Shown here: piece after piece, positions 32,335 to 40,565 of the stretch
Numbering within the stretch: position 1 is the stretch's first letter
Layout of the letters: every line of letters begins with the position of its first letter
Position numbers and translations under genes: made by a program
Origin: Bacteroidaceae bacterium
GTDB taxonomy: Bacteria > Bacteroidota > Bacteroidia > Bacteroidales > Bacteroidaceae
Assembly (NCBI GenBank): GCA_016291905.1
Contig: JAEEZS010000023.1
Location: 1 to 64,000, forward strand
Length of the DNA: 64,000 nucleotides
Direction: 5' to 3'
Notes under the pieces: generated by a model
Told to the model about the DNA's origin: nothing
Seen by the model: the letters and a program-made list of their open reading frames with translations, nothing else
The model's database searches: none

Positions 32335-35300
32335 TTACTTTTTTACAAGGTTGTTTAGGGTTGATTCCAGGGTGCGAAGGGAGAGGAGCCCTTGGTGATT
32401 GGGGTCGAGGGCACAGGCCTCGTCGAGGTAGTGGTGGCACTGTGGCAAATCGCCAAGTCCGTAGTAGCCGAGAGCAAGCATGTAACGGCAGTGAACCTGA
32501 TGGAGGGTGCCGCGTGGGTCTTCCCAGATGAGAAGGTCGGGCAGCGAGACGGCGAAGTAGTCGGCCACGGGCTGGTCGGAGAGGTGCTGCTGCCCGTAGC
32601 TGACAAGGCAACGGAAACGGCCGTCGGCTTCGTCCTTTCGTCCCAGCTTCAGCAGTGCCAACCCTTGATAGAAGATTTTGTCGGGCTGGGCATCGTTGTA
32701 GTACATGGCAGCGGTGGGCTCCAGCGAGCCTTGGGCGGCTTGCTCCCAATGGATACGAGCCGTCTCTGCATCGCCACACAGGGCATAGGCAAGGCCGAGG
32801 AGGTAGTGGAAATCGTTGTCCTGAGCGCCGTAGAGTTTACCCTCGCCGAGGTGGGGCGGATAGACGAGGCATTCGTTCAGCAGGCGGATGGCCTTGTCGA
32901 GATTCGCTTGTTTCGCAAGGTGTTGCTTTGCCAGTTCCATGCGGCAAAGCTGGTATTGGGCAGGTACCTTGCCTTCGCCACCTTCCCAGGGATGGAAGTG
33001 GTGGGCGTCGAGTTTCTGCATGGCCTCTTCGTGACGGCCCAGTTGGTTGAGGAGGGTAATCTCCTCCAGCACGAGGTCGTCGCGCTGGCTGGTCAGCTTG
33101 GGGTACTTCTGCAAGAAGGCAAGGCGTTCGGCATGGGAGTGATGCAGGCGTTTGCGTAGCTGATCAAGTTCCATGAGCACGCGGGCGTCCGTCTTGTCGA
33201 GTTGGAAGGCGCGCTCCATGTATTCAAGGGCGGCCTCCCGCTGCCCCTGCTTGTTGAAGCGGGCAAGGGCGAGATTGCGCCAGACGGTGGGGAAGGTGGG
33301 GTTGAGGCGGGCAGCGAGTTCCCAGTTTTCGATGGCAAGGTCATACTGGCGCTTGTCGTAATAAAGACAACCGAGGTGGTACGGTGCACGGGCTCCCTCG
33401 GGGTTCATGGTTTTGGCCATCGTCAGTGCCACGACGTCCTCCAGGCGGTTGGGGAAGCAGCAGTAACTGTCTGCCTGCTCGGCTTCGGCGAAGCTCTCCT
33501 TCGCCTTCTCCGTCTCGCCTCGCATCAGGTGGAGATAGGCGAGGTAGTACGACGTCAGCGGGGAGGCTTTCTTCAGTTTCTTGGCAACGGCCGGAATCGT
33601 CAGCACCTCTTCGGCTTCGTCCCAGAGCCCTGCCTGTGCATAGTCAAGCGCCAGCTCGTGGTAGTTATAGACATTGCCGTGCATCAGTTCCGTCAGCTCT
33701 TTCAGTACGTCCTTGTCCTTCGTCAGCAGGTATTGTTCGTAGAGGATGCCGTAGTTGAAATGGTCGATGGACAGCGACTCCTTGATCAGGGAGAGGCGGT
33801 CGTTCAGTTCCTTCGACGAGCCCATCTGCAGCCCTCCTTTCTGCTTGCTGGCCTGCAGCAGGCGTAGCACGGCGGCTTTCAGTGCACGGGCCTTGTGGTG
33901 GTGGCTGTTGAAGATGAGGCAGCGGTCCAGCTCGTCGCGAGCATCATTAAGCCGTCGCTCTACCACGCTGATGCAAGCCGCTTCGAAGTAGCCGGCATCA
34001 GCCCACGCCTTGTCCCATGTGGATTTCCAGAAGAGCTCGTAGGATTCCTTTAATTGAAGATTGAAAATTGAAGATTGAGGATTATTCTCCAACGCCTGGA
34101 ACTTCAGGCAGAGGGCGAGATTGAAGATGGACTCGCCGTCGTAGGGATTGGGATTGCGCTTCTGCCAGACCTTGACGGCGCGGCGCAGATAGTGTTCCGC
34201 CTTGTCGAAACGGCCACGACGCAAGTACCAGAGCCCCGTCTGGTTTAGGCAGCGCACATCGTTGGGGTCGCGTCGCAACGCCTCCTCGTAGTAGTCGAGG
34301 GCGCTCCAGGTGGCGTGGCGGTATTGCTCCAGGTGAAGCCCCGTCAGGTAAAGCTGGTCGTTGGTTTCTGTCTCGGCAGGAGGCAGGGGTGCCTCGGCTG
34401 CGTCGGGGATGGGGCGGATTCCGTCGGGCTCGGCCATCCAAGTGAGCTTTCCGACAGCCAGTATCAAGTCGTCAAGCGTTGCCCCCTTCACGTCCACCGT
34501 CTGCTCAAAAACATTTTCAGGTGAGAGCGTCACGGTCTGACGATAATACGTCTCACCCTGCTTGTTCGTCAGTGCCACCTCTACTGTCTGCCTCGATGTG
34601 GCCAGCACCTTGAAGTGCACTTCTCCTCCGTCGGGCAGGCTTTCGATGTTGAGGATAAAGTCCTTCGATGCCTGCTTCACGATGCCTATCTCGCGGTAGG
34701 GCATGAAGTACTGCGTGAAGAGTTTTTCCTCGTAGGGCATGAGCCAGGTAAAGTCAGGCTGGTTCTCAGTATAAACCCCCGCCATCAGTTCGATATAAGG
34801 GCGATAGCCCTTATTTTCGTATTCGTCTGTCAGGTTGCGGTCCCACGCGCGTCCGAAGTCACCATTGCCCCACGTCCACTGCTTCTTGCCGGGCGAGAGG
34901 TGGTGCGAGGCCACGTGGAGCATGCCGCCATGGGTGTCGTTCTCGTAGCCGCCCACGAAATCGTATTTCGAGTTCACGGCCATGTAACTGGTGGGCACCT
35001 TGATGTTCTTGTAGTTAGAGATGTCCACCCCTGCCGAGTAATCCATCTTATAGTAGATGCCCGTGGCGATGGGGAACGACGAGACAGCCCGCTTGCCGTG
35101 GTCGAAGACGGCATTGACGTCGGGCGGGAAGACGCTTTGGTAGTCGTCATTCACCTCTACGGCAGGGTTTGCCCACCAGAGGAACGTCTGGGGCAGGGGA
35201 GTGCGGTTGCTGACGCGCCCTTGTATCTCCAAATAGGCACAGCCCGGGCGCAGCGTGAAGCCTGCCATGCCTTTCTGGTGGAACATGCGTTCCATTTCGT

Positions 35301-35736
35301 TCACCCATACCGTTACGGAGCCGTCCGTGTTCTCCACGATGGTGCAATCGACGGGCAGGAAGGTGGAGGGACGGTGGTGTTGCGGCCAATTGAACTCAAT
35401 GCCTCCGCTAATCCACGGTCCTGCCAGCCCCACGAGGGCGGGCTTGATGACGTGATTGTAATAGACGAAGTGGCGCTCCTTCACCTTGTCGTAAGCCATC
35501 TGGATGCGGCCGCCCAGCTCGGGCAGCACCATCACCTTCAGGTATTCATTCTCCAGCCACACGGCGTTGTAGGTGACGTCCGTTTTCTCGTCGGCCACCT
35601 GCTCAATGACGGGGTAGGGATACACCACGCCGCTGGAGCCTTGATAGACGCGTTTCTCCAGGAACATCGGGTTCTTATCTGCCTTCCCGATTGCATACGT
35701 CGGGATGGTCACTTTCTCTCTCCAGACTTTTACCAT
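32335..35736 (-). CDS. DUF5107 and tetratricopeptide-repeat protein
   Basis: The 1133-residue protein has an N-terminal DUF5107 region (about 30-330) of the aldose-epimerase-like beta-sandwich type (LPELGGRIQMAYDK, GIEFNWPQHHRPS), then about 20 TPR-type helical repeats to the C terminus (for example AIENWELAARLNPTFPTVWRN). No signal peptide is present, so it is cytoplasmic. A dispersed AT-rich repeat adds NNPQSSIFNLQLKES near 557. DUF5107 proteins accompany sugar transport loci; here it follows a sugar porter by 22 bp. Catalytic activity is unproven. Confidence 0.88.
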   Translation of the reverse strand: MVKVWREKVTIPTYAIGKADKNPMFLEKRVYQGSSGVVYPYPVIEQVADEKTDVTYNAVWLENEYLKVMVLPELGGRIQMAYDKVKERHFVYYNHVIKPALVGLAGPWISGGIEFNWPQHHRPSTFLPVDCTIVENTDGSVTVWVNEMERMFHQKGMAGFTLRPGCAYLEIQGRVSNRTPLPQTFLWWANPAVEVNDDYQSVFPPDVNAVFDHGKRAVSSFPIATGIYYKMDYSAGVDISNYKNIKVPTSYMAVNSKYDFVGGYENDTHGGMLHVASHHLSPGKKQWTWGNGDFGRAWDRNLTDEYENKGYRPYIELMAGVYTENQPDFTWLMPYEEKLFTQYFMPYREIGIVKQASKDFILNIESLPDGGEVHFKVLATSRQTVEVALTNKQGETYYRQTVTLSPENVFEQTVDVKGATLDDLILAVGKLTWMAEPDGIRPIPDAAEAPLPPAETETNDQLYLTGLHLEQYRHATWSALDYYEEALRRDPNDVRCLNQTGLWYLRRGRFDKAEHYLRRAVKVWQKRNPNPYDGESIFNLALCLKFQALENNPQSSIFNLQLKESYELFWKSTWDKAWADAGYFEAACISVVERRLNDARDELDRCLIFNSHHHKARALKAAVLRLLQASKQKGGLQMGSSKELNDRLSLIKESLSIDHFNYGILYEQYLLTKDKDVLKELTELMHGNVYNYHELALDYAQAGLWDEAEEVLTIPAVAKKLKKASPLTSYYLAYLHLMRGETEKAKESFAEAEQADSYCCFPNRLEDVVALTMAKTMNPEGARAPYHLGCLYYDKRQYDLAIENWELAARLNPTFPTVWRNLALARFNKQGQREAALEYMERAFQLDKTDARVLMELDQLRKRLHHSHAERLAFLQKYPKLTSQRDDLVLEEITLLNQLGRHEEAMQKLDAHHFHPWEGGEGKVPAQYQLCRMELAKQHLAKQANLDKAIRLLNECLVYPPHLGEGKLYGAQDNDFHYLLGLAYALCGDAETARIHWEQAAQGSLEPTAAMYYNDAQPDKIFYQGLALLKLGRKDEADGRFRCLVSYGQQHLSDQPVADYFAVSLPDLLIWEDPRGTLHQVHCRYMLALGYYGLGDLPQCHHYLDEACALDPNHQGLLSLRTLESTLNNLVKK
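34053..34083. repeat. AT-rich dispersed repeat inside the DUF5107 gene
   Basis: ATTGAAGATTGAAAATTGAAG-type units, the same family as 2669-2708, inserted in frame between helical repeats of the DUF5107/TPR protein. Confidence 0.8.
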
Positions 35737-35758
35737 TATATATTATAGTTTTGTTTGG

Positions 35759-37066
35759 TCATTTCGTCAGCTGTTGCTCCAGTTCCTCCAGGCTCTTGCC
35801 CTTGGTCTCGGGCAGTTTGCGCAGGAAGAAGAGAAAACCGCAGAGGCAGATGGTGCTGTAGATCCAGAATGTGCCGCTACTACCCAACGCGGCATTGAGC
35901 GAGGGGAACGAGAACGTCAGCGTGCAGCAGCCTGTCCATAGGGCGAAGGCACAGACGGCCATGGCAGCGCCACGCACACGGTCGGGGAAGATTTCGGAAA
36001 GTAGCACCCAGGTGATGGGGCCCAGTGTCATGGCATAGCAGGCGATGGCGGCCACCACCAGCACCACCATGAAGAAGCCCGTGACGTGGAAATGATAGCA
36101 TGTGCCGAGTATTAGGTAGATGAGGCATAGCCCACCCGCACCGAGCAGCATCAGGCTGCGGCGCCCGAGACGATCGACGGTGAAGAGTGCCACGACGGTG
36201 AACACCACGTTGGCGATGCCCGTGATGACGATGTTGAATAGCACATCGCCTACAGCATAGCCCGCAGCGGAGAAGATTTCTTGGGCATAGTTGAAGATGA
36301 CGTTCGTGCCACACCATTGTTGGAACACGGCAATCACGATGCCCAGCACCAGTACACCCGCATACTTGCGTGAGAAAGGTGAAGATTGTTTTTTAGTTTT
36401 CAGACTGGCAGAAAACGCAGTTGCTTTCATGCTCTTCCACCGCGGACTTTCGGGAATGAAGAACGCCAGCAACAGGAAGGAGGCCGCAGGCACCGTCTCG
36501 GCCCAGAACATCCAGCGCCAGCCCATCTGCCCATTCCACGAGGCAAGGATGTCGGCATTCGTAGAGCCGTCGGGCACAGGGCGCGCCAACAACCAGTTGA
36601 CAATCTGTGCCGCCAGGATGCCCAGCACGATGGTCATCTGGTTGAGCGACACCAGCCGTCCACGAATCTCTGCCGGCGCCACCTCGGCAATGTACATGGG
36701 CGACAACGTCGAAGCCACGCCGATGCCGATGCCGCCTACGAAACGGGCGATGTTGAACAGCGCGAAGTTGTTGAAAGCCCCCGTGGCGATGGCAGAGACG
36801 GTGAACAGCACGGCGGCCGTAATCAGCAGTGGCTTCCGCCCGTACCTGTCAGCCAGCGCCCCAGCCACCATGGCACCTATCAGGCAGCCCACTAGCGCCG
36901 TGGACATGGCCACACCCTGCAGGACGGGCGACGACGATATGCCGAAATAGAGCTCATAGAATGGTTTGGCACCGCCGATGACCACCCAGTCGTAACCGAA
37001 GAGCAGTCCGCCCATCGCTGCCACCAGGCAGATGAAGTAAAGGAAGGGTTTGCTATAATGTTTCAT
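35759..37066 (-). CDS. Sugar porter (MFS) transporter
   Basis: A 435-residue twelve-helix major facilitator of the sugar porter family (XylE/GLUT type), which imports sugars with protons through the inner membrane. Signatures: GGLLFGYDWVVIGGA in helix 1, DRYGRKPLL in loop 2-3, PESPRWKS after helix 6, a second DRLGRRSL after helix 8 and PETKGKSLEELE at the end. The neighbours GH16, GH51 and DUF5107 suggest arabinose, glucose or xylose, without proof. Confidence 0.93.
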   Translation of the reverse strand: MKHYSKPFLYFICLVAAMGGLLFGYDWVVIGGAKPFYELYFGISSSPVLQGVAMSTALVGCLIGAMVAGALADRYGRKPLLITAAVLFTVSAIATGAFNNFALFNIARFVGGIGIGVASTLSPMYIAEVAPAEIRGRLVSLNQMTIVLGILAAQIVNWLLARPVPDGSTNADILASWNGQMGWRWMFWAETVPAASFLLLAFFIPESPRWKSMKATAFSASLKTKKQSSPFSRKYAGVLVLGIVIAVFQQWCGTNVIFNYAQEIFSAAGYAVGDVLFNIVITGIANVVFTVVALFTVDRLGRRSLMLLGAGGLCLIYLILGTCYHFHVTGFFMVVLVVAAIACYAMTLGPITWVLLSEIFPDRVRGAAMAVCAFALWTGCCTLTFSFPSLNAALGSSGTFWIYSTICLCGFLFFLRKLPETKGKSLEELEQQLTK

Positions 37067-37078
37067 TTGTCCATGTTT

Positions 37079-37876
37079 CTATTGTTTCCTTTTTTCATAG
37101 ACCTTTATCCAATCCACACGCAGTTCACTGGGGAGCAGCTCCGGCTTGGAGACGGGGCCCACCCACTGTCCTTCGAGCTGGTTCGAGAGGATGATGTAGA
37201 AGGGATAGTCGGGCCAGGGGAACTTCAGGACGCTGTCCTCCGTCCGGGGGTAGGTGAAGGTTTTTACATCGTTGACGAAGAAGCAGATGCTGTCTGTGTG
37301 GATTTCCGTGGCATACGTGTTCCAGTCGCCCACATGGATGGGGCACGGCGAGGAGTGGGGCGGTTGCTGGTCCTGGGGCGTGTCCAGCGTGTAGCGCGAG
37401 TGGACGGTGTGGTAGGCAATGGAGTCGTCGTTGACGTGTTCCATGATGTCAATCTCTGCATACGCGGGGCTGGGGAGAGGGGCATCGGGCATAAGCCACA
37501 GAGCCGGCCAGAAGCCCGGCACATGGTTGTACTTGGCTCTGATTTCAATCCTTGCCTGTTGGAACGACTTCTTTCCTGCGCTCCAGATGCCGCCTGTCAC
37601 GAAGGGTGTCGTGTCGTCCGACGAATGGTCGTTCACCTTGCCAAGGAGGACCAGTTCGCCATTCTCGACATACGCCAGGTCGGGGCGGAGCGACATCATG
37701 TTGTCCCAGTCGGAGAGTCCCCTCCCGATGCGCGTCCATGAACTCTCGTCAATCGTCTTTCCGTTGAAATCCTCCGTCCATACCAGTTTCCACTCCGACG
37801 TCTGTGTGGCGCACGACGTGAGCACGACTGCGGTCACGTGCAGGACGGCAATCAATAATGCGGTGTTTTTTTTCAT
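37079..37876 (-). CDS. GH16 family endo-beta-glucanase-like lipoprotein
   Basis: Start chosen at MKKNTALLIAVLHV. The 265-residue protein has a lipoprotein signal (lipobox VLTSC) and a GH16 jelly-roll with the catalytic motif EIDIMEHVN (ExDxxE, near 146). WPALWLMP and the substrate-cleft tryptophans are typical of laminarinase/lichenase-type members. It probably cuts beta-1,3- or beta-1,3-1,4-glucans at the cell surface. It is 12 bp from the sugar porter gene; a -7 box TATCTTTG (37923-37916) lies 40 bp upstream. Confidence 0.92.
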   Translation of the reverse strand: MKKNTALLIAVLHVTAVVLTSCATQTSEWKLVWTEDFNGKTIDESSWTRIGRGLSDWDNMMSLRPDLAYVENGELVLLGKVNDHSSDDTTPFVTGGIWSAGKKSFQQARIEIRAKYNHVPGFWPALWLMPDAPLPSPAYAEIDIMEHVNDDSIAYHTVHSRYTLDTPQDQQPPHSSPCPIHVGDWNTYATEIHTDSICFFVNDVKTFTYPRTEDSVLKFPWPDYPFYIILSNQLEGQWVGPVSKPELLPSELRVDWIKVYEKRKQ

Positions 37877-37915
37877 CTTTTTGAGCAAATTAATGGTGAT
37901 AAACAAATTCAAAGG

Positions 37916-37923
37916 CAAAGATA
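37916..37923 (-). promoter_or_regulatory. -7 box upstream of the GH16 gene
   Basis: TATCTTTG on the minus strand, 40 bp before the GH16 start; no TTTG at -33. Confidence 0.5.
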
Positions 37924-37961
37924 CGGAATCATACAAGCTGCATGCTGACTTATAAAAAAAA

Positions 37962-40304
37962 CTACATGATACTCCCTATGGTGGAAAGGACAAAAATCGT
38001 GTAGCTGTAGCCGCTGACAGACAGCTCCTTCGTGGGCTTAAGCTTTGTCTCCACAGGGGCATAACGCAAAGGGTCGTCGGGCAGGTTGCGGCCGTCAGGG
38101 GAACCGTTGAGTGAGAGGGACGTCATACTCCTCACCTTGCCGAATCCGCTGAGCGCAAGACGGATGTTTTGGCTGATGGTGGCGTAGTTGACAACGTGGA
38201 CGATGAGGGTGTCGTTCGCTTCGTTCCGGGTGACGGAAATGTCAAGGCTGTCGCCTGTCACGTCCGAGTGCACCAGCAGGGGCTGGTGGTGGGTGGCAGC
38301 CATTTGCTGAGCATAGTAGGGCGGCTGCATCCATGTTCGTGAGGCGTCGAAGAAAATCTGCCCCTGATCCCATCCGTTGTCGTTCTGGAGCCAGGGCTGC
38401 AGGGCGTTGGCGGGGCTGTCGAGCGGCACAAAGCCTGCCGATCGGCGCACGACGTTGAGCATGACGGCGTGAGCCAGCGCGCGGGCCATGTCGTGGGTGT
38501 TGCCGTTCTCCTCAAAGATGGCACAGCGCATGGTTGTCAGGGGATTCCACGTGGTGAAGAGCTGCTGCATCTGCTTGATGGCTGCCGTTGTCGCTAAAGC
38601 CTGCTCGGGGGTTTCCGTCCAGGGATGGTAGTCCCAGTAGGCCGCCTTGCCGTCAAGGGCGCGAAAGACATATTCCATCGTGGCTAGCTCGTCGGGACGC
38701 CACCAAGCGGCGTTGATGAACACCATGTCGGGATAGACGGGGTGGATGGCGTTGTACAGCGTGAGGAACCGCTCCACATAGTGCTCGTAGGCCGAGCGGG
38801 CTCTTGTCCCGATGTTTTCCTCGTTGCCAATCTCAAGCAGGCGGGGCTGATAGACGGCTATCTCGTCCAACATACGCAGCACATCTGTCGGGTCGTCCTC
38901 GATGTTGATGGCAAACGAGGGCTCGGCGCCGATGAGGCGGGCGAAAGCGACAAACTCGGGGATGGCAAAGCCATTGGTAGCGTTGAGGTACCAGAAGCCG
39001 TCGTAGGGCTCGCGCTCCAGCTGACTCCCAACCATGTTATGCGTCAGATAGTCAGCCGCATTCACCATCGAGCCTCCATAGCGTAGGAAGGTGAGCCCCT
39101 CGGCACGGAAGGCTTCGGTGAGATCCTCACGGAAAGGATAGGCGTCGGTAGCCAGCAGCACTTGGTCCGCCCAGAGCGTGCCCTCTTCTGCCAGGCTGAG
39201 CACGTATCGGGCATTTGCATCGGTGGCTGTGGGAATGAGTTCTGCGTCAAAGCGTTGCCACTCGTTTGTGATGCCTGTGATTTCGGCGTAGGCATACTCC
39301 CTAGTGCCGTCGGCGCTCTGCAAGGCAACGCTGGCTTTCATCCCTTTCTGCGGGTTGTTCGCCTCGCCCCGCAGGTAGAGGGCGTTGTGCAGGGGCTTGT
39401 CCTTGCTGACGGCGATGCCCCAGCGGTTGAGTCCTCGGTTGGCTATGCCGTCGCCGGCACGTCCGGCAATGCGCTGAGCATAGCGCCCTGTGAAGGGGTT
39501 GTCGCCGTCGTGTCGGTAGTTGCCGTTGCCGACAACATCCCACATCCTCGAGAGCTCCGGCGTCTTATCGCCCTCCAGGGGAATCTCCCTGCCATCAATC
39601 TTCAGGTGGCGGAAGCTGGCTGAGCCGTTCACGCTGCGCAGCCCCACACGATCGCCGCTCAGGGGGTCGTGGGTGTCGGTGTAGGCAAAGACCTTTGTGT
39701 CGTTGACATAGCAAGTGAACGTGGCTTCCTCCACTTCGACGCGTAGCGTGTTCCATTCGCCACGCCCTCCGAAGTCGGCGTTAAACCGGGCGATGGGCTG
39801 CCAGTCCTGCTTGTGCTTGCCGAAGACGAACGCCCTCTTCTGGGCATCGAGGCTGATTTCGTAGCCGTCAAAGGTGTCCATCCCTGTGCCGGCGCGGCTC
39901 ACCTCGACGATGAGGCCGCCGATGGACGAAGCCCCCTCCAACCGCATCTCCACCTCGATTGTTCCCTGACGGACGCGGGCGATGTCGCTGATGAGCTTAC
40001 CATGCGTCGAGCCGAGCTGCACCCATCCGCCCGACACAGCCCAAGGGCTGTCGTAGGCGGTAAAGTCGCAGATGTCCATCACAGCCAGTTCCTCGAAGCC
40101 TTCGCCGAAAATCCGTTGGTCGTAAAGCCCACCATATATCTCGTGATTAACATCCTCCGTCCCAGCTCCGTAGATGAGCGGGCTGACGTCAGCCACAACC
40201 GCAGAAGCATCTACCGTTAGTGACTGTGCCGACGTCCTTGCCGAGAGGCAAACGAGCAGAAGGAGGAAAACCGATATTTCGCGCTGCAACAGCGGACGGG
40301 ACAT
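37962..40304 (-). CDS. GH51-like alpha-L-arabinofuranosidase (first)
   Basis: The 780-residue secreted protein has a signal peptide (ends ARTSAQ), a GH51-type start (ISPLIYGAG-like VSPLIYGAGTEDVNHEIYGG), an inserted laminin-G-like beta module (about 95-225), then the TIM barrel with acid/base in EIGNEEN (near 497) and nucleophile in AIFEENGNTHD (near 595), and a C-terminal beta domain. It should release arabinofuranose side chains from arabinan or arabinoxylan. A -7 box (TATCTTTG, 40342-40335) is 31 bp upstream. Confidence 0.88.
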   Translation of the reverse strand: MSRPLLQREISVFLLLLVCLSARTSAQSLTVDASAVVADVSPLIYGAGTEDVNHEIYGGLYDQRIFGEGFEELAVMDICDFTAYDSPWAVSGGWVQLGSTHGKLISDIARVRQGTIEVEMRLEGASSIGGLIVEVSRAGTGMDTFDGYEISLDAQKRAFVFGKHKQDWQPIARFNADFGGRGEWNTLRVEVEEATFTCYVNDTKVFAYTDTHDPLSGDRVGLRSVNGSASFRHLKIDGREIPLEGDKTPELSRMWDVVGNGNYRHDGDNPFTGRYAQRIAGRAGDGIANRGLNRWGIAVSKDKPLHNALYLRGEANNPQKGMKASVALQSADGTREYAYAEITGITNEWQRFDAELIPTATDANARYVLSLAEEGTLWADQVLLATDAYPFREDLTEAFRAEGLTFLRYGGSMVNAADYLTHNMVGSQLEREPYDGFWYLNATNGFAIPEFVAFARLIGAEPSFAINIEDDPTDVLRMLDEIAVYQPRLLEIGNEENIGTRARSAYEHYVERFLTLYNAIHPVYPDMVFINAAWWRPDELATMEYVFRALDGKAAYWDYHPWTETPEQALATTAAIKQMQQLFTTWNPLTTMRCAIFEENGNTHDMARALAHAVMLNVVRRSAGFVPLDSPANALQPWLQNDNGWDQGQIFFDASRTWMQPPYYAQQMAATHHQPLLVHSDVTGDSLDISVTRNEANDTLIVHVVNYATISQNIRLALSGFGKVRSMTSLSLNGSPDGRNLPDDPLRYAPVETKLKPTKELSVSGYSYTIFVLSTIGSIM

Positions 40305-40334
40305 ATTGTGGTGCTATTTTGAGGTTCAACGATG

Positions 40335-40342
40335 CAAAGATA
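40335..40342 (-). promoter_or_regulatory. -7 box of the first GH51 gene
   Basis: TATCTTTG on the minus strand; -33 box not recognisable. Confidence 0.5.
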
Positions 40343-40461
40343 GCGACTTTTTTTGTTATTTCGTTGAAATTACCTAAAAACGTTGCATGGTGATTATAGT
40401 GGATTGTACCCCCATGTTCCTTAGTTCAAAGTTCAGCGCAGTCAAAAGTTATTGTACCAAA

Positions 40462-40530
40462 CCCGTTGGGACACGTGTCCTAACCCGTTGGGACACCTTA
40501 CCTAACCCGTTAGGACACGTGTCCTAACGG
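40462..40530. repeat. Phased word array, CCCGTTGGGACACGTGTCCTAA, 22-bp period
   Basis: CCCGTT starts at 40462, 40484 and 40506, exactly 22 bp apart, and a partial copy (AACGGCTTTGGG) follows. The unit contains the palindrome GGACACGTGTCC in two of three copies. The array fills the gap between the two GH51 genes. Confidence 0.88.
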
Positions 40531-40565
40531 CTTTGGGAGATAAGAAACGCTCGGACGTCCCTTCA

